A program made the position numbers and the translations under genes. The notes beneath the pieces were generated by a model. It did no database searches. It was not told the DNA's origin and saw only the letters and a program-made list of their open reading frames with translations. This document shows, one piece after another, positions 1-9,282 of a DNA stretch of 64,000 bases. The stretch spans positions 124,001-188,000 of the forward strand of contig NSJJ01000004.1 in the NCBI GenBank assembly GCA_002632355.1, in the 5' to 3' direction. Source of the stretch: Sulfuricella denitrificans. GTDB lineage: Bacteria; Pseudomonadota; Gammaproteobacteria; Burkholderiales; Sulfuricellaceae. Positions within the stretch are counted from its first letter, which is position 1. The number at the start of each line of letters is the position of its first letter.

Positions 1-229
1 TAATACCCTCAACTTGCCGCGCAAGCTCGAACAGGGCCGCGTCACTGGAATGATAGAAGCCCTCGCGCAGCAGCAGGTCTTCAGGCGGATACCCGGTAAG
101 GGAAAGTTCAGGTGTCACCAGCACCTGCGCGCCCATCTCCCTGGCGCGATTTGCATAGTCAAGAATCTTGGCGGCATTGCCGATAAGATCACCGACAATG
201 CAGTTGATTTGGGCAAGTGCAATTTTCAT
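1..229 (-). CDS. nadE: Glutamine-dependent NAD+ synthetase, N-terminal part (cut by window edge)
   Basis: Only the first 76 codons are present; the gene continues beyond the left edge. The start is the ATG at 229-227. The protein opens with the beta strand and loop of a nitrilase-type glutaminase domain (MKIALAQINCIVGD) and reaches the conserved TPELSLTGYPPEDLL segment near residue 39, whose Glu (about residue 41) is the first member of the Glu-Lys-Cys catalytic triad. In the family this domain hydrolyses glutamine and channels ammonia to the C-terminal synthetase domain, which amidates deamido-NAD in the last step of NAD synthesis in the cytoplasm. The synthetase domain is outside the window. 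Confidence 0.9.
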   Translation of the reverse strand, partial: MKIALAQINCIVGDLIGNAAKILDYANRAREMGAQVLVTPELSLTGYPPEDLLLREGFYHSSDAALFELARQVEGI

Positions 230-291
230 GCGTATTTAATCAGAATGTATCCGGTTCAAGAACGAGGATCGTTTGGAAATGCGTTTTGCGG

Positions 292-297
292 ATTATA
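292..297 (-). promoter_or_regulatory. Possible -10 element for nadE
   Basis: The minus strand carries a perfect TATAAT about 63 bp upstream of the nadE start. The region upstream is GC-rich and no good -35 hexamer lies at 16-18 bp, so this is a weak promoter call based on the -10 box and its position alone. Confidence 0.35.
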
Positions 298-333
298 GCG
301 CCACCCCCGCCTCACAACTCAAACATCAGACAA

Positions 334-1404
334 TTATCCAGCCTCGAGCTGACAAATAGCTTCAAGCTCACGGGAACGCCAGTTCAGCACAGAGGTATGC
401 GTGAACATTTTGCTTTCCAGCTGAGGAAATTCGGTTCTGATCACGTCGGCTGCAAACTGGGACAGAAAATGCGCCTTCAACTCGGCACGCGCCCGATCTA
501 CGCCAATTTCGTTATAGGGGGAAGATGCCAGCAACAGGAAACCATCATCGGGTATTCGACCGGCCTTCATATTTGACTCGATAATACCCGCAGCCTTGCG
601 GATCGGGTCAGCCAGATCAGGGCTGTAAGGTCCGATAATCAGGGCAAGATTGGGCATGTGAAGAAAATCGAACCCACGCCCGACGCACATCATCCACTCG
701 CGATGCTCGATGTTGAGGGCACGAGCGCTGAGCCTGATCTCGTTCACGTGTGACATATTTCCCATAATCAGCGGCAACAGATCCCGACGCACCTGGCCCG
801 CCATATCAGGAAAAAGCTTTTCCAGACGCAGCTCCAGCGTATTTGCATCCTTTGGCGTCAGTTGCGCCACTTCCAGAATTTCACCATTCGCTCCATGCAG
901 GATGAGCGCATCTTCATCTGTTTCAAAGCCGCAAACAATGGGGTAAACCGTACCATGCCCCTGCCCGAAAACATGCTCCACCTGCTGTTTGATGCCGTAT
1001 GTATGAGCGATGGCCGCCTCGGTATCGTAACAAAACCCGGCACAACCACGGTGCTTGTCGCCTTTGGAAAAATGATAAGTGATCAGCACCAGTACCCGCC
1101 GTCCGGCAGAAACCACACCATGCACATGATTGGTAAGTACTTCACCAAGATGCGGCCAGCCAAGATTGAACATACCGCCAAGATTGCGTATTGGCGTCAG
1201 AATACCGGGGGGAGTGTTGGTGGCAACGGGGATATTGATCCGTCCATCCATGCACTTGAGCACCACGATATCTGACGGGTGTTCAGCAAGATAGCGTTCA
1301 CGCGCCAGAAACATCTCCGGATTACTGAACGAAGCGGAGTATTTTCGCGCATGATCCAGCAGCCACTCGATACGTTCGTTGATCGGTTTACTATGAATAT
1401 CCAT
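334..1404 (-). CDS. Divergent beta-carbonic-anhydrase-like protein
   Basis: A 356-residue soluble protein with no signal peptide. It starts at an ATG preceded by a GGGAGAG ribosome site. The segment VLKCMDGRIN has Cys51-x-Asp53-x-Arg55, and HRGCAG has His118-x-x-Cys121. This matches the zinc-ligand and Asp-Arg dyad pattern of beta-class carbonic anhydrases, including the divergent carboxysome-shell type. A further His111 lies upstream of His118. The length is well above the roughly 200-230 residues of ordinary beta enzymes. No carboxysome or Rubisco gene is nearby; the neighbours are nadE and a cobalamin adenosyltransferase transcribed divergently. Reversible CO2 hydration is therefore likely but inferred from motif only, and the C-terminal half (from about residue 200) is not recognised. 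Confidence 0.6.
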   Translation of the reverse strand: MDIHSKPINERIEWLLDHARKYSASFSNPEMFLARERYLAEHPSDIVVLKCMDGRINIPVATNTPPGILTPIRNLGGMFNLGWPHLGEVLTNHVHGVVSAGRRVLVLITYHFSKGDKHRGCAGFCYDTEAAIAHTYGIKQQVEHVFGQGHGTVYPIVCGFETDEDALILHGANGEILEVAQLTPKDANTLELRLEKLFPDMAGQVRRDLLPLIMGNMSHVNEIRLSARALNIEHREWMMCVGRGFDFLHMPNLALIIGPYSPDLADPIRKAAGIIESNMKAGRIPDDGFLLLASSPYNEIGVDRARAELKAHFLSQFAADVIRTEFPQLESKMFTHTSVLNWRSRELEAICQLEAG

Positions 1405-1487
1405 GCCACTCTCCCTGTTATAAGTGAGAAAATGCCTGAATGGCTGGGCTGCGTCAAATTCACTTTTATTGGGTAGAAAGAAAAATT

Positions 1488-2030
1488 ATGCGACTCACCA
1501 AAATCACGACCCGAACCGGAGACGATGGCACCACCGGCCTTGCTGATGGATCGCGGCTCGACAAGGACAATCCACGCATTGCCGCTATTGGCACAGTGGA
1601 TGAACTCAACAGCCAGCTGGGCTTGCTGCTTACGGAATCGCTTTCACCTGCATTGAAAAAAACCCTCTCCGGAATACAGCATGAGTTGTTCGAACTCGGT
1701 GGCGAACTTGCCATGCCCGCCCGCTCCTTCATCCACGAAACGCACGTGTTACAGCTGGAGAAACAGCTTCAGAAATACAACACCGGGTTGCCGCCACTCA
1801 GGGAATTTATTCTGCCCGGAGGGTCACGCGCTGCGGCCCTGTGTCATGTGGCCCGCACTATCTGTCGCCGGGCCGAACGGGATTGCGTCAGTCTAGGAAA
1901 GGGAGAAGCCATTTCCCCTTCTCTGCTGAAATATCTTAACCGGTTGTCAGACCTGCTGTTCGTACTTGGCCGCATTATCAATCAGGAACAGCACATAGCG
2001 GATGTGTTATGGCAGCGCAACGGAGCTTAG
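1488..2030 (+). CDS. pduO: PduO-type ATP:cob(I)alamin adenosyltransferase
   Basis: 180 residues, the usual length for the PduO-type family. The enzyme transfers the adenosyl group of ATP to cob(I)alamin, giving coenzyme B12, in the cytoplasm. The N-terminal TRTGDDGTTGLADGSR loop is the family's ATP-binding signature, and the later PGGSRAAAL and ICRRAERD segments carry the conserved arginines of the second signature. An ATG 48 bp further upstream is in frame, but the protein family begins at MRLTKI, so the start at 1488 is chosen. The 3' end overlaps the end of the convergent btuF gene by 4 bp. Corrinoid genes lie next door on the other strand, which supports a role in cobamide salvage. Confidence 0.9.
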   Translation: MRLTKITTRTGDDGTTGLADGSRLDKDNPRIAAIGTVDELNSQLGLLLTESLSPALKKTLSGIQHELFELGGELAMPARSFIHETHVLQLEKQLQKYNTGLPPLREFILPGGSRAAALCHVARTICRRAERDCVSLGKGEAISPSLLKYLNRLSDLLFVLGRIINQEQHIADVLWQRNGA

Positions 2031-2899
2031 CGAGCTCGATCCAGCAATTCGCACATGCGCTTCGCACCCTCTAGAATTCTCGGCGTCTGGCGCTGAATAA
2101 AATCGGGATGGATAAAATACAGGCGTTCCTTGCTCACGGCACGCATACTGGGAAACCTTTGCCAGGTTTTCCATACCTGCTCATTCTGGTATAAGCCGCC
2201 ACTGGCGATCATCACCTCCGGATCGAGAGCCACCACGGATTCCATCGAAACGGCCGGCGTCAGGCCAGACAGGGCGGAATATATATTCCGCCCCCCGCAA
2301 AGCTCGATCACATCGTTGATCATATGCTCTCCGTTCACCGTCATGAGCGGTGCATCCCATATCTGGTAAAAAACGCTGACCGGCTTGCGGGCCGAGAATT
2401 TTTTCTTCATATCAGCCACGAGGCGCTCGAATTCAAAAGCAGATCGCTCCGCCACGGCATCTGTCCCGGCAAGCTGACCGATCTCTCGCAGCAAACGTGG
2501 AATATCCTTCAAGTGGCGCGGCTCCGTAACGAACAGCGTCATCCCCATCCGTTCCAGTTGAGCCAGATCTCCCCGGTGATTGCCGCTTTGCCAGGCGATC
2601 ACCAGATCGGGCTTCAAGGCAAGAATCCGCTCTACATCCACTTTCCCCGAATCACCCAGTGAAAGTATGTGTTTTGCTGCAGGCGGATAGTCGCTGAACT
2701 CGGTGACGCCGACAAGGCAGTTACCCGCCCCTGCCGCAAAAACCAGTTCGGCAGCATGGGGGGCAAGGCTGACAATCCGGCACGCTGGACGGAGAAGACT
2801 GACCAGCACGCCCCGGTCGTCCCGGACGGATACAACAGGCAATCCCCAGGACGGGAGGGCGCCGAACAGCATGCATGCTGCGCAAATCAAGCGCAGCAT
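2027..2899 (-). CDS. btuF: Periplasmic cobalamin-binding protein (BtuF-like)
   Basis: 290 residues with an N-terminal hydrophobic signal peptide (about residues 1-19). The body is a helical-backbone metal/corrinoid-receptor fold: RIVSLAPHAAELVFAAGAG opens the first lobe, ALKPDLVIAW closes it, and LDPEVMIASGG lies in the second lobe. Such proteins bind vitamin B12 in the periplasm and deliver it to the BtuCD importer, which is not in this window. It follows the cobC-like gene by 5 bp on the same strand, so it is probably the last gene of a corrinoid operon. Siderophore or haem binding is a possible alternative, but the gene context favours corrinoid. Confidence 0.85.
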   Translation of the reverse strand: MLRLICAACMLFGALPSWGLPVVSVRDDRGVLVSLLRPACRIVSLAPHAAELVFAAGAGNCLVGVTEFSDYPPAAKHILSLGDSGKVDVERILALKPDLVIAWQSGNHRGDLAQLERMGMTLFVTEPRHLKDIPRLLREIGQLAGTDAVAERSAFEFERLVADMKKKFSARKPVSVFYQIWDAPLMTVNGEHMINDVIELCGGRNIYSALSGLTPAVSMESVVALDPEVMIASGGLYQNEQVWKTWQRFPSMRAVSKERLYFIHPDFIQRQTPRILEGAKRMCELLDRAR

Positions 2900-2904
2900 G
2901 CTTT

Positions 2905-3507
2905 TTAAAGCTTACCGTTGTGGAATACCAGACTCGGCAGTGCTGCGGGGCCTTCGCCTTCGATATGAATCCGGGTAATGGCCGAATTACCGACCTGGAT
3001 GCGGAAAATATGATCGATCGGCATTCCCAGCACGTAGGCCATGATCATCCGTATCACCCCTGCATGGGCCACCACCAGGACATGTTCACCCTTGTATTCC
3101 TTGACCAGGGTATGCCACACCGCACTCACCCGTGCGGCAAACTCGATCAAAGGCTCGGCGCCAAGGGGATGATGATGCAGCGGATCGCGCCAGAAGCGCA
3201 GCAGCGTATCCGGGTCATTTTCCATCAATTGTTGAGGTGTCTGGCCTTCCCATTCACCAAAACCGAGTTCCATCAGGCGCTTGTCTTCACTCACCGGGAT
3301 CTGCCATTTCTTTGCAAGTTCATGTGAAAATGCAGCGCAACGTGCTAACGGCGAGGTGGCTATGTGCTGCCATGGGTGATGTTCCCCCACAGCTGACCAC
3401 ATTTCTTCCCAGCCTTTTTCGCTCAGGGGATCATCACTCTGCCCCCGATATTTCTTGCCTCCCACAGGTTCACCGTGGCGCATCAGATCTATAGTTGTAA
3501 TTTTCAT
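2905..3507 (-). CDS. cobC: Histidine phosphatase, probable alpha-ribazole phosphatase
   Basis: About 200 residues. The phosphoglycerate-mutase-like signature LMRHGEP near the N-terminus carries the catalytic His, and VVAHAGVIRM near residue 150 carries the second catalytic His. The family member CobC removes the phosphate from alpha-ribazole 5'-phosphate in nucleotide-loop assembly of cobalamin. The assignment to CobC rather than another phosphatase rests on the neighbours: CobD/CbiB-like upstream and btuF downstream. The start at MKITTIDLMRHGE (3507) is preferred; an upstream ATG adds only seven poorly conserved residues and has no clear ribosome site. Confidence 0.75.
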   Translation of the reverse strand: MKITTIDLMRHGEPVGGKKYRGQSDDPLSEKGWEEMWSAVGEHHPWQHIATSPLARCAAFSHELAKKWQIPVSEDKRLMELGFGEWEGQTPQQLMENDPDTLLRFWRDPLHHHPLGAEPLIEFAARVSAVWHTLVKEYKGEHVLVVAHAGVIRMIMAYVLGMPIDHIFRIQVGNSAITRIHIEGEGPAALPSLVFHNGKL

Positions 3508-3537
3508 GACAATCTTTCTTTCCATCAAAGTAAAAAA

Positions 3538-4461
3538 TCAGGCAGCACTCAGGCGAGCCAGCGTAATTAACAGCAACAATACCAGCCACAACGCCAGCGT
3601 ACGCCAAATCAGGCTGATTGCGCTATCCATATAATCGACATCGGCTTCATCACCCAGCCCGATTTCTGGGCGAGAATCCATTCCTCCACTCGGTTCATCC
3701 AGTTCACCCAGCCTCACGCCTATTGCACCCGTACCACTGGCAAGCACGACGCCGAGACTTTCCTCTACCCATTGTTTGGCCTGTGAGCGCCAGCAATAAA
3801 CAGCATCCTCAAAGTCACCCACAATCGCGAAGCTGACAGCAGTCAGACGAGAGGGAAGCCACTCAATCCAGTAAAAAATACGGCCTGAAAATTTTCCGAA
3901 ACTTCCGAATTCCTGCTCATTGAGCCGACCCCATTTATTCGCCAGAATCTGGGCAAAGCGATAAATTAATGCTCCAGCGGGGCCAAAAAACATAAACCAG
4001 AGGATGACACCGAAGAGCTTGCGGTAAGCGGATATCAGAATTTCTTCGATCCCGAAACGGGCAATATCCGTCGCGGAACAATTTGAAGTGTCGCGTCCTG
4101 TCCATTTTTCCAGTGACTGGCGCGCCTGTTCAAGTGGCTGATTTCGCAAGGCAGAAATAACTGCCACAGCTTTAGTCCCCAGAGAGCCGAACCCCATCAG
4201 CGAATACAGCACAATGATATTCCACAACCAGGCCACCAGACCATTCATGCTATTTAGCAACATGGAGATCAGGGCAAACAGCAATACGAAGGGGAATACC
4301 GCCAGAAACCATGCCAGGACACCGTGGCTATGTTCACCTGCATTAAACTGCCGTTCAAGAAAATGCGCATAAGCAGAAAACCAGTCATACGGCCGGTAAT
4401 CCTGCGGCAAAGGGCGAAAATACTCCAGCAAAAGCGCAGCGAGTAAAGCAGAAAATATCAT
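3538..4461 (-). CDS. CobD/CbiB-family membrane protein
   Basis: 307 residues with several hydrophobic segments: residues 1-13, about 48-67, 75-92, 148-167 and a C-terminal helix near 285-303. The N-terminal ALLLEYFRPL and the middle segment RFGIEEILISAYRKLFGVILWFMFFGPAGALIYRF match the CobD/CbiB superfamily, which includes adenosylcobinamide-phosphate synthase and the related AmpE group. In true CobD the enzyme joins an aminopropanol linker to adenosylcobyric acid in the inner membrane. The next genes, cobC-like and btuF, argue for a corrinoid role, but the sequence alone does not separate it from the AmpE-like branch. Confidence 0.65.
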   Translation of the reverse strand: MIFSALLAALLLEYFRPLPQDYRPYDWFSAYAHFLERQFNAGEHSHGVLAWFLAVFPFVLLFALISMLLNSMNGLVAWLWNIIVLYSLMGFGSLGTKAVAVISALRNQPLEQARQSLEKWTGRDTSNCSATDIARFGIEEILISAYRKLFGVILWFMFFGPAGALIYRFAQILANKWGRLNEQEFGSFGKFSGRIFYWIEWLPSRLTAVSFAIVGDFEDAVYCWRSQAKQWVEESLGVVLASGTGAIGVRLGELDEPSGGMDSRPEIGLGDEADVDYMDSAISLIWRTLALWLVLLLLITLARLSAA

Positions 4462-4471
4462 CTCATCTGCT

Positions 4472-4987
4472 TTACCGAGTGACTTCCACGGTCAGTTCCC
4501 CATCCTGATACAGTTCAACCGTAGGAAGGTTGAGCTTCATGTGATGTTCATCCAGATAGTCCAGCAGCGCCGAATAGGCCTTGCCCGGTGCCAGCAAAGG
4601 CTGCGCCCTGACCTTGACCAGCACCACGCTTCTTGCAGGTATGTTCCCGATGAGCAGGGGATCGCTCACACTGGCTCCCGCATCAACGAGGTAACCTACC
4701 TGTGCACTCCACTCCCGTTTTGGAGTGGTTCTTGGATCATTCAGAAGTACCGTTATTGATGTTCCTGCCTGCAAGCCTTGCTGCTGCAAGGTTTTCAGTA
4801 CCTCCATCTGCTTTTCCGGGAGCTTGTAATAATCGCCCTTCTGGGAAAGATAGGCATAGCGATAGGGACCGCGCTGGGCAAGCTCGAAACGAGCCTGATT
4901 GAAGCCCCCCCACCACCAGAAAACAAGTACCAGTGGTAACACAAAAGCAAGCAGAAAAGGAATCCAGTGTTTCTTCATTCCAGGCAT
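4472..4987 (-). CDS. Membrane-anchored GyrI-like domain protein
   Basis: About 171 residues. It has one N-terminal membrane segment (LLAFVLPLVLVFWWWGG) followed by a soluble domain with GPYRYAYLSQKGDYYKL, resembling GyrI-like small-molecule-binding proteins. The start is uncertain: MPGMKKHW offers ATG codons at 4987 and 4978, and a longer frame back to 5080 has no support. Its stop lies 10 bp before the start of the CobD/CbiB-like gene, so it probably opens that operon. No catalytic residues are evident; ligand and function are unknown. Confidence 0.55.
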   Translation of the reverse strand: MPGMKKHWIPFLLAFVLPLVLVFWWWGGFNQARFELAQRGPYRYAYLSQKGDYYKLPEKQMEVLKTLQQQGLQAGTSITVLLNDPRTTPKREWSAQVGYLVDAGASVSDPLLIGNIPARSVVLVKVRAQPLLAPGKAYSALLDYLDEHHMKLNLPTVELYQDGELTVEVTR

Positions 4988-5144
4988 CTTAAAGTCATCA
5001 AATTGAACGCAAAGATACCACAAACGCCCCCAGGCTGCCCTGAAAACGGCTCTGCATATGGCATCACGAAACAATAGCACAAGCTGATTGCTCTCACTTG
5101 ATTTCTCTTGCTAGGGGGTGACCAGCAGCAGATAATGAACAAAA

Positions 5145-5168
5145 TGTAATAATTAAGAATTTATTACA
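5145..5168. promoter_or_regulatory. Perfect 8-bp inverted repeat upstream of FimV-like gene
   Basis: TGTAATAA (5145-5152) and TTATTACA (5161-5168) are perfect reverse complements separated by 8 bp. The element is AT-rich and lies 64 bp upstream of the FimV-like start codon, in the 244-bp gap between two divergent genes. Size and symmetry fit a dimeric regulator's operator; no family is assigned. Confidence 0.4.
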
Positions 5169-5231
5169 AATGAACTAGCCGCATGTGCTTGGCCACTTTG
5201 GAATGCGCTGTCCAAAACAAGGTGTCTTATC

Positions 5232-6212
5232 ATGAATAAGTGCCATATCTTAAGCCTTGCCATTCTTTCCACCTCTCTGGCAACCTCTGCCACCAGCATC
5301 GCATACAGTCTTGGCGATATCCAGGTACAGTCATACATTGGCCAACCTTTCCGGGCGACAATTCCAATTCAGACAAGCAAGGGAGAGGAAATTGACTCTG
5401 ATTGTCTGAAGCTATCCCCACCCGCAGCCGACAACAACATGATTTACTTGAGACGAGCAACACTTTCATTAGACATACATGGTGATGGCTCGCATCTCCT
5501 GATTTCAGGTCATTTTCCTCTGGACGAACCTTATCTCAGTGTCGTCATTGATCTTGCCTGCAAGGAACAGGGCCACCTGGTTCGAGAGTACACTGTTCTC
5601 ATTGACCCTCCCTCATATACTTCTCTCCCCACCTTTCCTTCATCAACCACAGAGAATGTTCAGCCAGCATCCAAGATAAGAACCATCACTCATAGTGAAG
5701 CAGTAAGCACGAAACCCGCGACTGTCATTAAAAAAAAGCCGAGACGGGCAATTAAGAAAGCCCAACCGATTTTGATCTCAAAGAACCACCAGGACCAGTT
5801 AAAGGTTCTGTCTGGAACGGGCGAAAGACCGGCCCACCCCGGCATGAGCGAAATAGTCCGCCTACAGGAGCATGAAAAAGAATTGATGAAGGAACTGGAT
5901 GATAAAACTGCTAAGCAACTGGAAATGCAAGCCAAACTAGATAAGCTGGACGCCAAACTAGCCGAGATGCAAAAAGTGCTGGAGCGGCAGAATCAGGTCC
6001 TTGCTTCCATGCAAAAGGCATCTGTACCTGAGAAGAAATCTTTTTTTAGCTTGAAAAACGACTACTGGATTGCAGGCCCATTCATTCTAATTGTCGGCTT
6101 CGCCTATTTATTGGCGCGCCGCTCACGCAAGCGGTCTCTGGACGACTGGAAACCGACGATGAGCGGCATCAGTACTATCAAGGACAATATACAACCCAAA
6201 AAACCACGCTAG
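5232..6212 (+). CDS. Short FimV-like protein
   Basis: 326 residues. A signal peptide (1-26) is followed by [22 protein letters not shown], which aligns with the FimV/HubP N-terminal domain (compare LGELTVNSPLGQPLRASIPLKA in the full-length protein encoded at 54.4-56.3 kb). There is no LysM motif. A basic linker (residues 160-185) leads to a coiled coil rich in Glu, Lys and Leu (about 210-262), one membrane segment (about 275-295) and a short basic cytoplasmic tail; the C-terminal TPR-like FimV domain is absent. FimV-type proteins organise polar structures and type IV pili at the inner membrane. The gene looks less GC-rich than its neighbours and stands alone between oppositely directed operons. 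Its stop overlaps the end of rlmB by 4 bp. Confidence 0.7.
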   Translation: MNKCHILSLAILSTSLATSATSIAYSLGDIQVQSYIGQPFRATIPIQTSKGEEIDSDCLKLSPPAADNNMIYLRRATLSLDIHGDGSHLLISGHFPLDEPYLSVVIDLACKEQGHLVREYTVLIDPPSYTSLPTFPSSTTENVQPASKIRTITHSEAVSTKPATVIKKKPRRAIKKAQPILISKNHQDQLKVLSGTGERPAHPGMSEIVRLQEHEKELMKELDDKTAKQLEMQAKLDKLDAKLAEMQKVLERQNQVLASMQKASVPEKKSFFSLKNDYWIAGPFILIVGFAYLLARRSRKRSLDDWKPTMSGISTIKDNIQPKKPR

Positions 6213-6955
6213 GTACGCGAAGCGGTTCGCTGTCGACGTGACTCAAACAGGCAAATTCCCGCTGCAACGGAGACGTTTAGGCTCTCCACCGAACCGAACA
6301 TCGGGATGCGAGCCAGTTCATCGCAATTCTCCCGCGTCAGGCGGCGCAAACCTTCGCCTTCCGCACCCAGCACCCATGCCACCGGGCCATCGAGTTTCAT
6401 GGAAAATAAATCCTGATCCGTTTCACCCGCCGTGCCAATGACCCAGATACCCAATTCCTGCAATTCACGCAGCGTACGAGCCAGATTGGTTACCGTGACA
6501 AATGGCACCGTTTCCGCCGCGCCCGATGCCACCTTGCGTACGGTTGGATTCAACCCCACGGCACGGTCCTTGGGTGCAATCACCGCATGAGCACCCATGG
6601 CATCAGCAACACGCAGGCAGGCACCCAGGTTATGAGGATCCTGGACGCCGTCCAACACCAGCAGTAACGCTGATTCGGGCAGATTTTCCAGCACTCCGTC
6701 CAGGGTATGCGGCAAGGCAGGCAATGCAGAAACCTTGGCCACGACACCCTGATGCTTGTCGCCGGCCATGGCATCGAGCCGCTGGCGTGTCACCAGCATC
6801 GTTTTTATACCATTGGACTCAGCCAGTTGCAGCAAATCGCGGCTACGCTGGTCATGGCGACCCTGGTCGAGATAGAGCGCCTCGACACCTCCGGCATTCT
6901 GGCGCAAACGGCTGGTTACGGCATGAAAGCCGTAAATCAGGACGGACTGGGCCAT
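6209..6955 (-). CDS. rlmB: 23S rRNA (guanosine-2'-O-)-methyltransferase RlmB
   Basis: 248 residues, a usual RlmB length. The N-terminal substrate-binding domain ([21 protein letters not shown]) is followed by the SpoU knotted domain with its three motifs: [32 protein letters not shown] and [14 protein letters not shown]. The enzyme methylates the ribose of G2251 (E. coli numbering) in the peptidyl-transferase loop of 23S rRNA. The start codon overlaps the rnr stop as TAATG, so the two genes are translationally coupled, an arrangement common in proteobacteria. Confidence 0.95.
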   Translation of the reverse strand: MAQSVLIYGFHAVTSRLRQNAGGVEALYLDQGRHDQRSRDLLQLAESNGIKTMLVTRQRLDAMAGDKHQGVVAKVSALPALPHTLDGVLENLPESALLLVLDGVQDPHNLGACLRVADAMGAHAVIAPKDRAVGLNPTVRKVASGAAETVPFVTVTNLARTLRELQELGIWVIGTAGETDQDLFSMKLDGPVAWVLGAEGEGLRRLTRENCDELARIPMFGSVESLNVSVAAGICLFESRRQRTASRT

Positions 6956-9282
6956 TATTCCCGCCCGGTCCTGGCTTTGGGTTTGCGCCGAGCCCCTGCA
7001 GGCTGGGGTTTTGCCGCACGAGGCTTGGCAGCGCGGGTTTTTGTCGGCGCCATGTCAGGCAAGCGCTGTTCTTCCTTGACCAGTGCAAAGTCCACCTTGC
7101 TGGTTTCCAGGTCCACGCGCATCACCTTCACCTGCAGACGGTCACCCAGGCGGTAGCGTTTTCCTGTGCGTTCGCCAAGCATCTGATGCCTGGCCGCATC
7201 GAAATGAAAATACTCATCCCCCAGATCGGTCACGTGCACCAGGCCCTCGGCATAAATATCATCCAGCGCGACAAATACGCCAAAACCGGTCACGCCGCTG
7301 ATGGAGCCGGTGAAGACCTCGCCCACCTTGTCCTGCATGAAGTAGCACTTAAGCCAGTTGTCCACGTCGCGCGTTGCCTCGTCGGCGCGGCGCTCGGTCA
7401 TGGAGCAGTGCATGCCCAGTTCGTCCCACTTGCCGGGCTTGTACTTCTCGCCCTGGAGCGCCGCCTTGATGGAACGGTGAACCAGCAGGTCGGGATAGCG
7501 ACGGATCGGAGAAGTAAAATGCGTATAGTTCTCATATGCCAGACCGAAATGTCCCACGTTGTCGGGGCTATACACCGCCTGGCGCAAGGAGCGCAGCATC
7601 ACCGTCTGCAGCAGCTGGGCATCCGGCCGGTTCTTGATTTTTTCCAGCAGCTTGGCATAGTCTTTTGCATGCGGGTCGTCGCCGCCGCCGAGATCAAGAC
7701 CGAAGTCGGCGAGAAATTCGCGCAGGTTGATCAGTTTTTCCGGTGTCGGCCCCTCGTGGATACGGTACAGCGCCGGATGCTTGTGAGTTTTGAGGAACTC
7801 GGAAGCACACACGTTGGCAGCCAGCATGCATTCCTCGATCACCCGATGGGCATCGTTGCGGTGTACCGGCACGATGCGGTCGATCTTGCCTTGATCGTTG
7901 AAAATCATCTGGGTTTCGATAGTCTCGAAATCGATTGCGCCACGCTTGGCACGTGCCTTGACCAGCACCCTGAACAGCTTCTCCAGTTCCAGGATGTGTG
8001 GCAGCAATGCCTCGTTTTCCCTGGCGGCCTTGCCCTTGGGATCAGCCAGCATCTCGGCCACAGTGGTATAGGTAAAACGCTTGTGCGATTTCATCACAGC
8101 CGGATAAAAACGGTATTTCTTCACCACGCCCGTGCTGTTGATGTCCATTTCGCACACCATGCACAGCCGTTCGACATCCGGGTTGATCGAGCACAGGCCG
8201 TTGGACAGTTCTTCCGGCAGCATGGGAATCACGCGGCGCGGGAAATACACCGAATTGCCACGCTCAATCGCCTCCTTGTCCAGGGGTTCGCCCGGCTTGA
8301 CGTAGTGGCTGACATCGGCGATTGCCACATACAATTTCCAGCCGCCCTTGCCGATCAGTTTCCAGCCCTTGCCCAACGGCTTGCAGAACACGGCATCGTC
8401 GAAATCGCGCGCGGTCTCGCCATCGATGGTCACCAGCGGAAGGTCACGGATATCCTCGCGGCCCTCATGATCCTTCTTCTGCACCTTGGGTTTGATCTTC
8501 TTCGCGGCCTGCGCAACTTCAACTGGAAATTCATTGGGCAGGTTGTGCTTGCGCAGGGCAATCTCGATTTCCATGCCGGGGTCTGCATAATTGCCAAGTA
8601 CTTCTGCGACCCGACCGATGGGCCGGTTATGCTTGGAAGGTTGCTCAACCAGATCCACCATCACCACCTGGCCTGGCTGCGCACCTTTATCAGAACCCGG
8701 TTCAATCAGAATTTCCTGACTGATACGTTTGTTTTCGGCTGTCACGAACAAGATGCCATGCTCGACGTGCAGTCGCCCTACCAGCTTGTTGTTGACGTGT
8801 TCAAGCACCTCGACGATGCTGGCCTCAGGACGGCCACGACGGTCAACCCCGATTTGTCTCGCCATGACACGATCGCCGTGCAGCACCTTATCCATCTGCT
8901 TGCCAGACAAGAACAGGTCTGGACTTTTATCATCAGGAACCAGGAAACCAAAGCCATCAGCATGGCCCTGTACCGTTCCCTTGATGAGATGGAGCTTTTC
9001 CATCAGACAGATCGCATTCTTGCGATTGCGCATGATCTGCCCGTCTCGCTCCATCGCCCTGAGACGCCGCGAAAAAATATCGGCATCGTCTTCACTCAAC
9101 CCAAGCAATTTAATCAGCTTTTCGTCGCTGATGGGCGCACCCTGCTCTTCCAGAAGCTGGAGAACCAACTCCCGGCTTGGCAACGGCTTTTCATAATTTC
9201 GGCTTTCGCGCTCGAAATGGGGATCTTGCAGTTTGCCGCCTTTTTTGGCGACCTTGCTATTTTGATTTGACAAAAGTTTCAT
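6955..9282 (-). CDS. rnr: Ribonuclease R
   Basis: 775 residues. Order of domains: an N-terminal winged-helix-like region (about 20-85), cold-shock domains (about 90-240), the RNB catalytic domain beginning near residue 265 with the acidic cluster [11 protein letters not shown], a C-terminal S1 domain ([21 protein letters not shown], near residue 660), and a basic Lys/Arg/Ala-rich tail. RNase R is a processive 3'-5' exoribonuclease that degrades structured RNA. The annotated ATG has AGGAA directly against it with no spacer; a TTG three codons downstream would have better spacing, so the exact start is open. The tRNA-Leu promoter on the other strand overlaps this start. Confidence 0.95.
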   Translation of the reverse strand: MKLLSNQNSKVAKKGGKLQDPHFERESRNYEKPLPSRELVLQLLEEQGAPISDEKLIKLLGLSEDDADIFSRRLRAMERDGQIMRNRKNAICLMEKLHLIKGTVQGHADGFGFLVPDDKSPDLFLSGKQMDKVLHGDRVMARQIGVDRRGRPEASIVEVLEHVNNKLVGRLHVEHGILFVTAENKRISQEILIEPGSDKGAQPGQVVMVDLVEQPSKHNRPIGRVAEVLGNYADPGMEIEIALRKHNLPNEFPVEVAQAAKKIKPKVQKKDHEGREDIRDLPLVTIDGETARDFDDAVFCKPLGKGWKLIGKGGWKLYVAIADVSHYVKPGEPLDKEAIERGNSVYFPRRVIPMLPEELSNGLCSINPDVERLCMVCEMDINSTGVVKKYRFYPAVMKSHKRFTYTTVAEMLADPKGKAARENEALLPHILELEKLFRVLVKARAKRGAIDFETIETQMIFNDQGKIDRIVPVHRNDAHRVIEECMLAANVCASEFLKTHKHPALYRIHEGPTPEKLINLREFLADFGLDLGGGDDPHAKDYAKLLEKIKNRPDAQLLQTVMLRSLRQAVYSPDNVGHFGLAYENYTHFTSPIRRYPDLLVHRSIKAALQGEKYKPGKWDELGMHCSMTERRADEATRDVDNWLKCYFMQDKVGEVFTGSISGVTGFGVFVALDDIYAEGLVHVTDLGDEYFHFDAARHQMLGERTGKRYRLGDRLQVKVMRVDLETSKVDFALVKEEQRLPDMAPTKTRAAKPRAAKPQPAGARRKPKARTGRE

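Noticed and set aside
334-1404. Part of a carboxysome locus
   Set aside because: No Rubisco or shell-protein gene is present nearby.
4988-5231. Cobalamin riboswitch upstream of the corrinoid cluster
   Set aside because: No B12-box core was found and the gap is too plain.
6502-9270. Open frame of 922 codons on the plus strand
   Set aside because: It is the antisense shadow of rnr and part of rlmB; those have full domain motifs, and this frame shows none.
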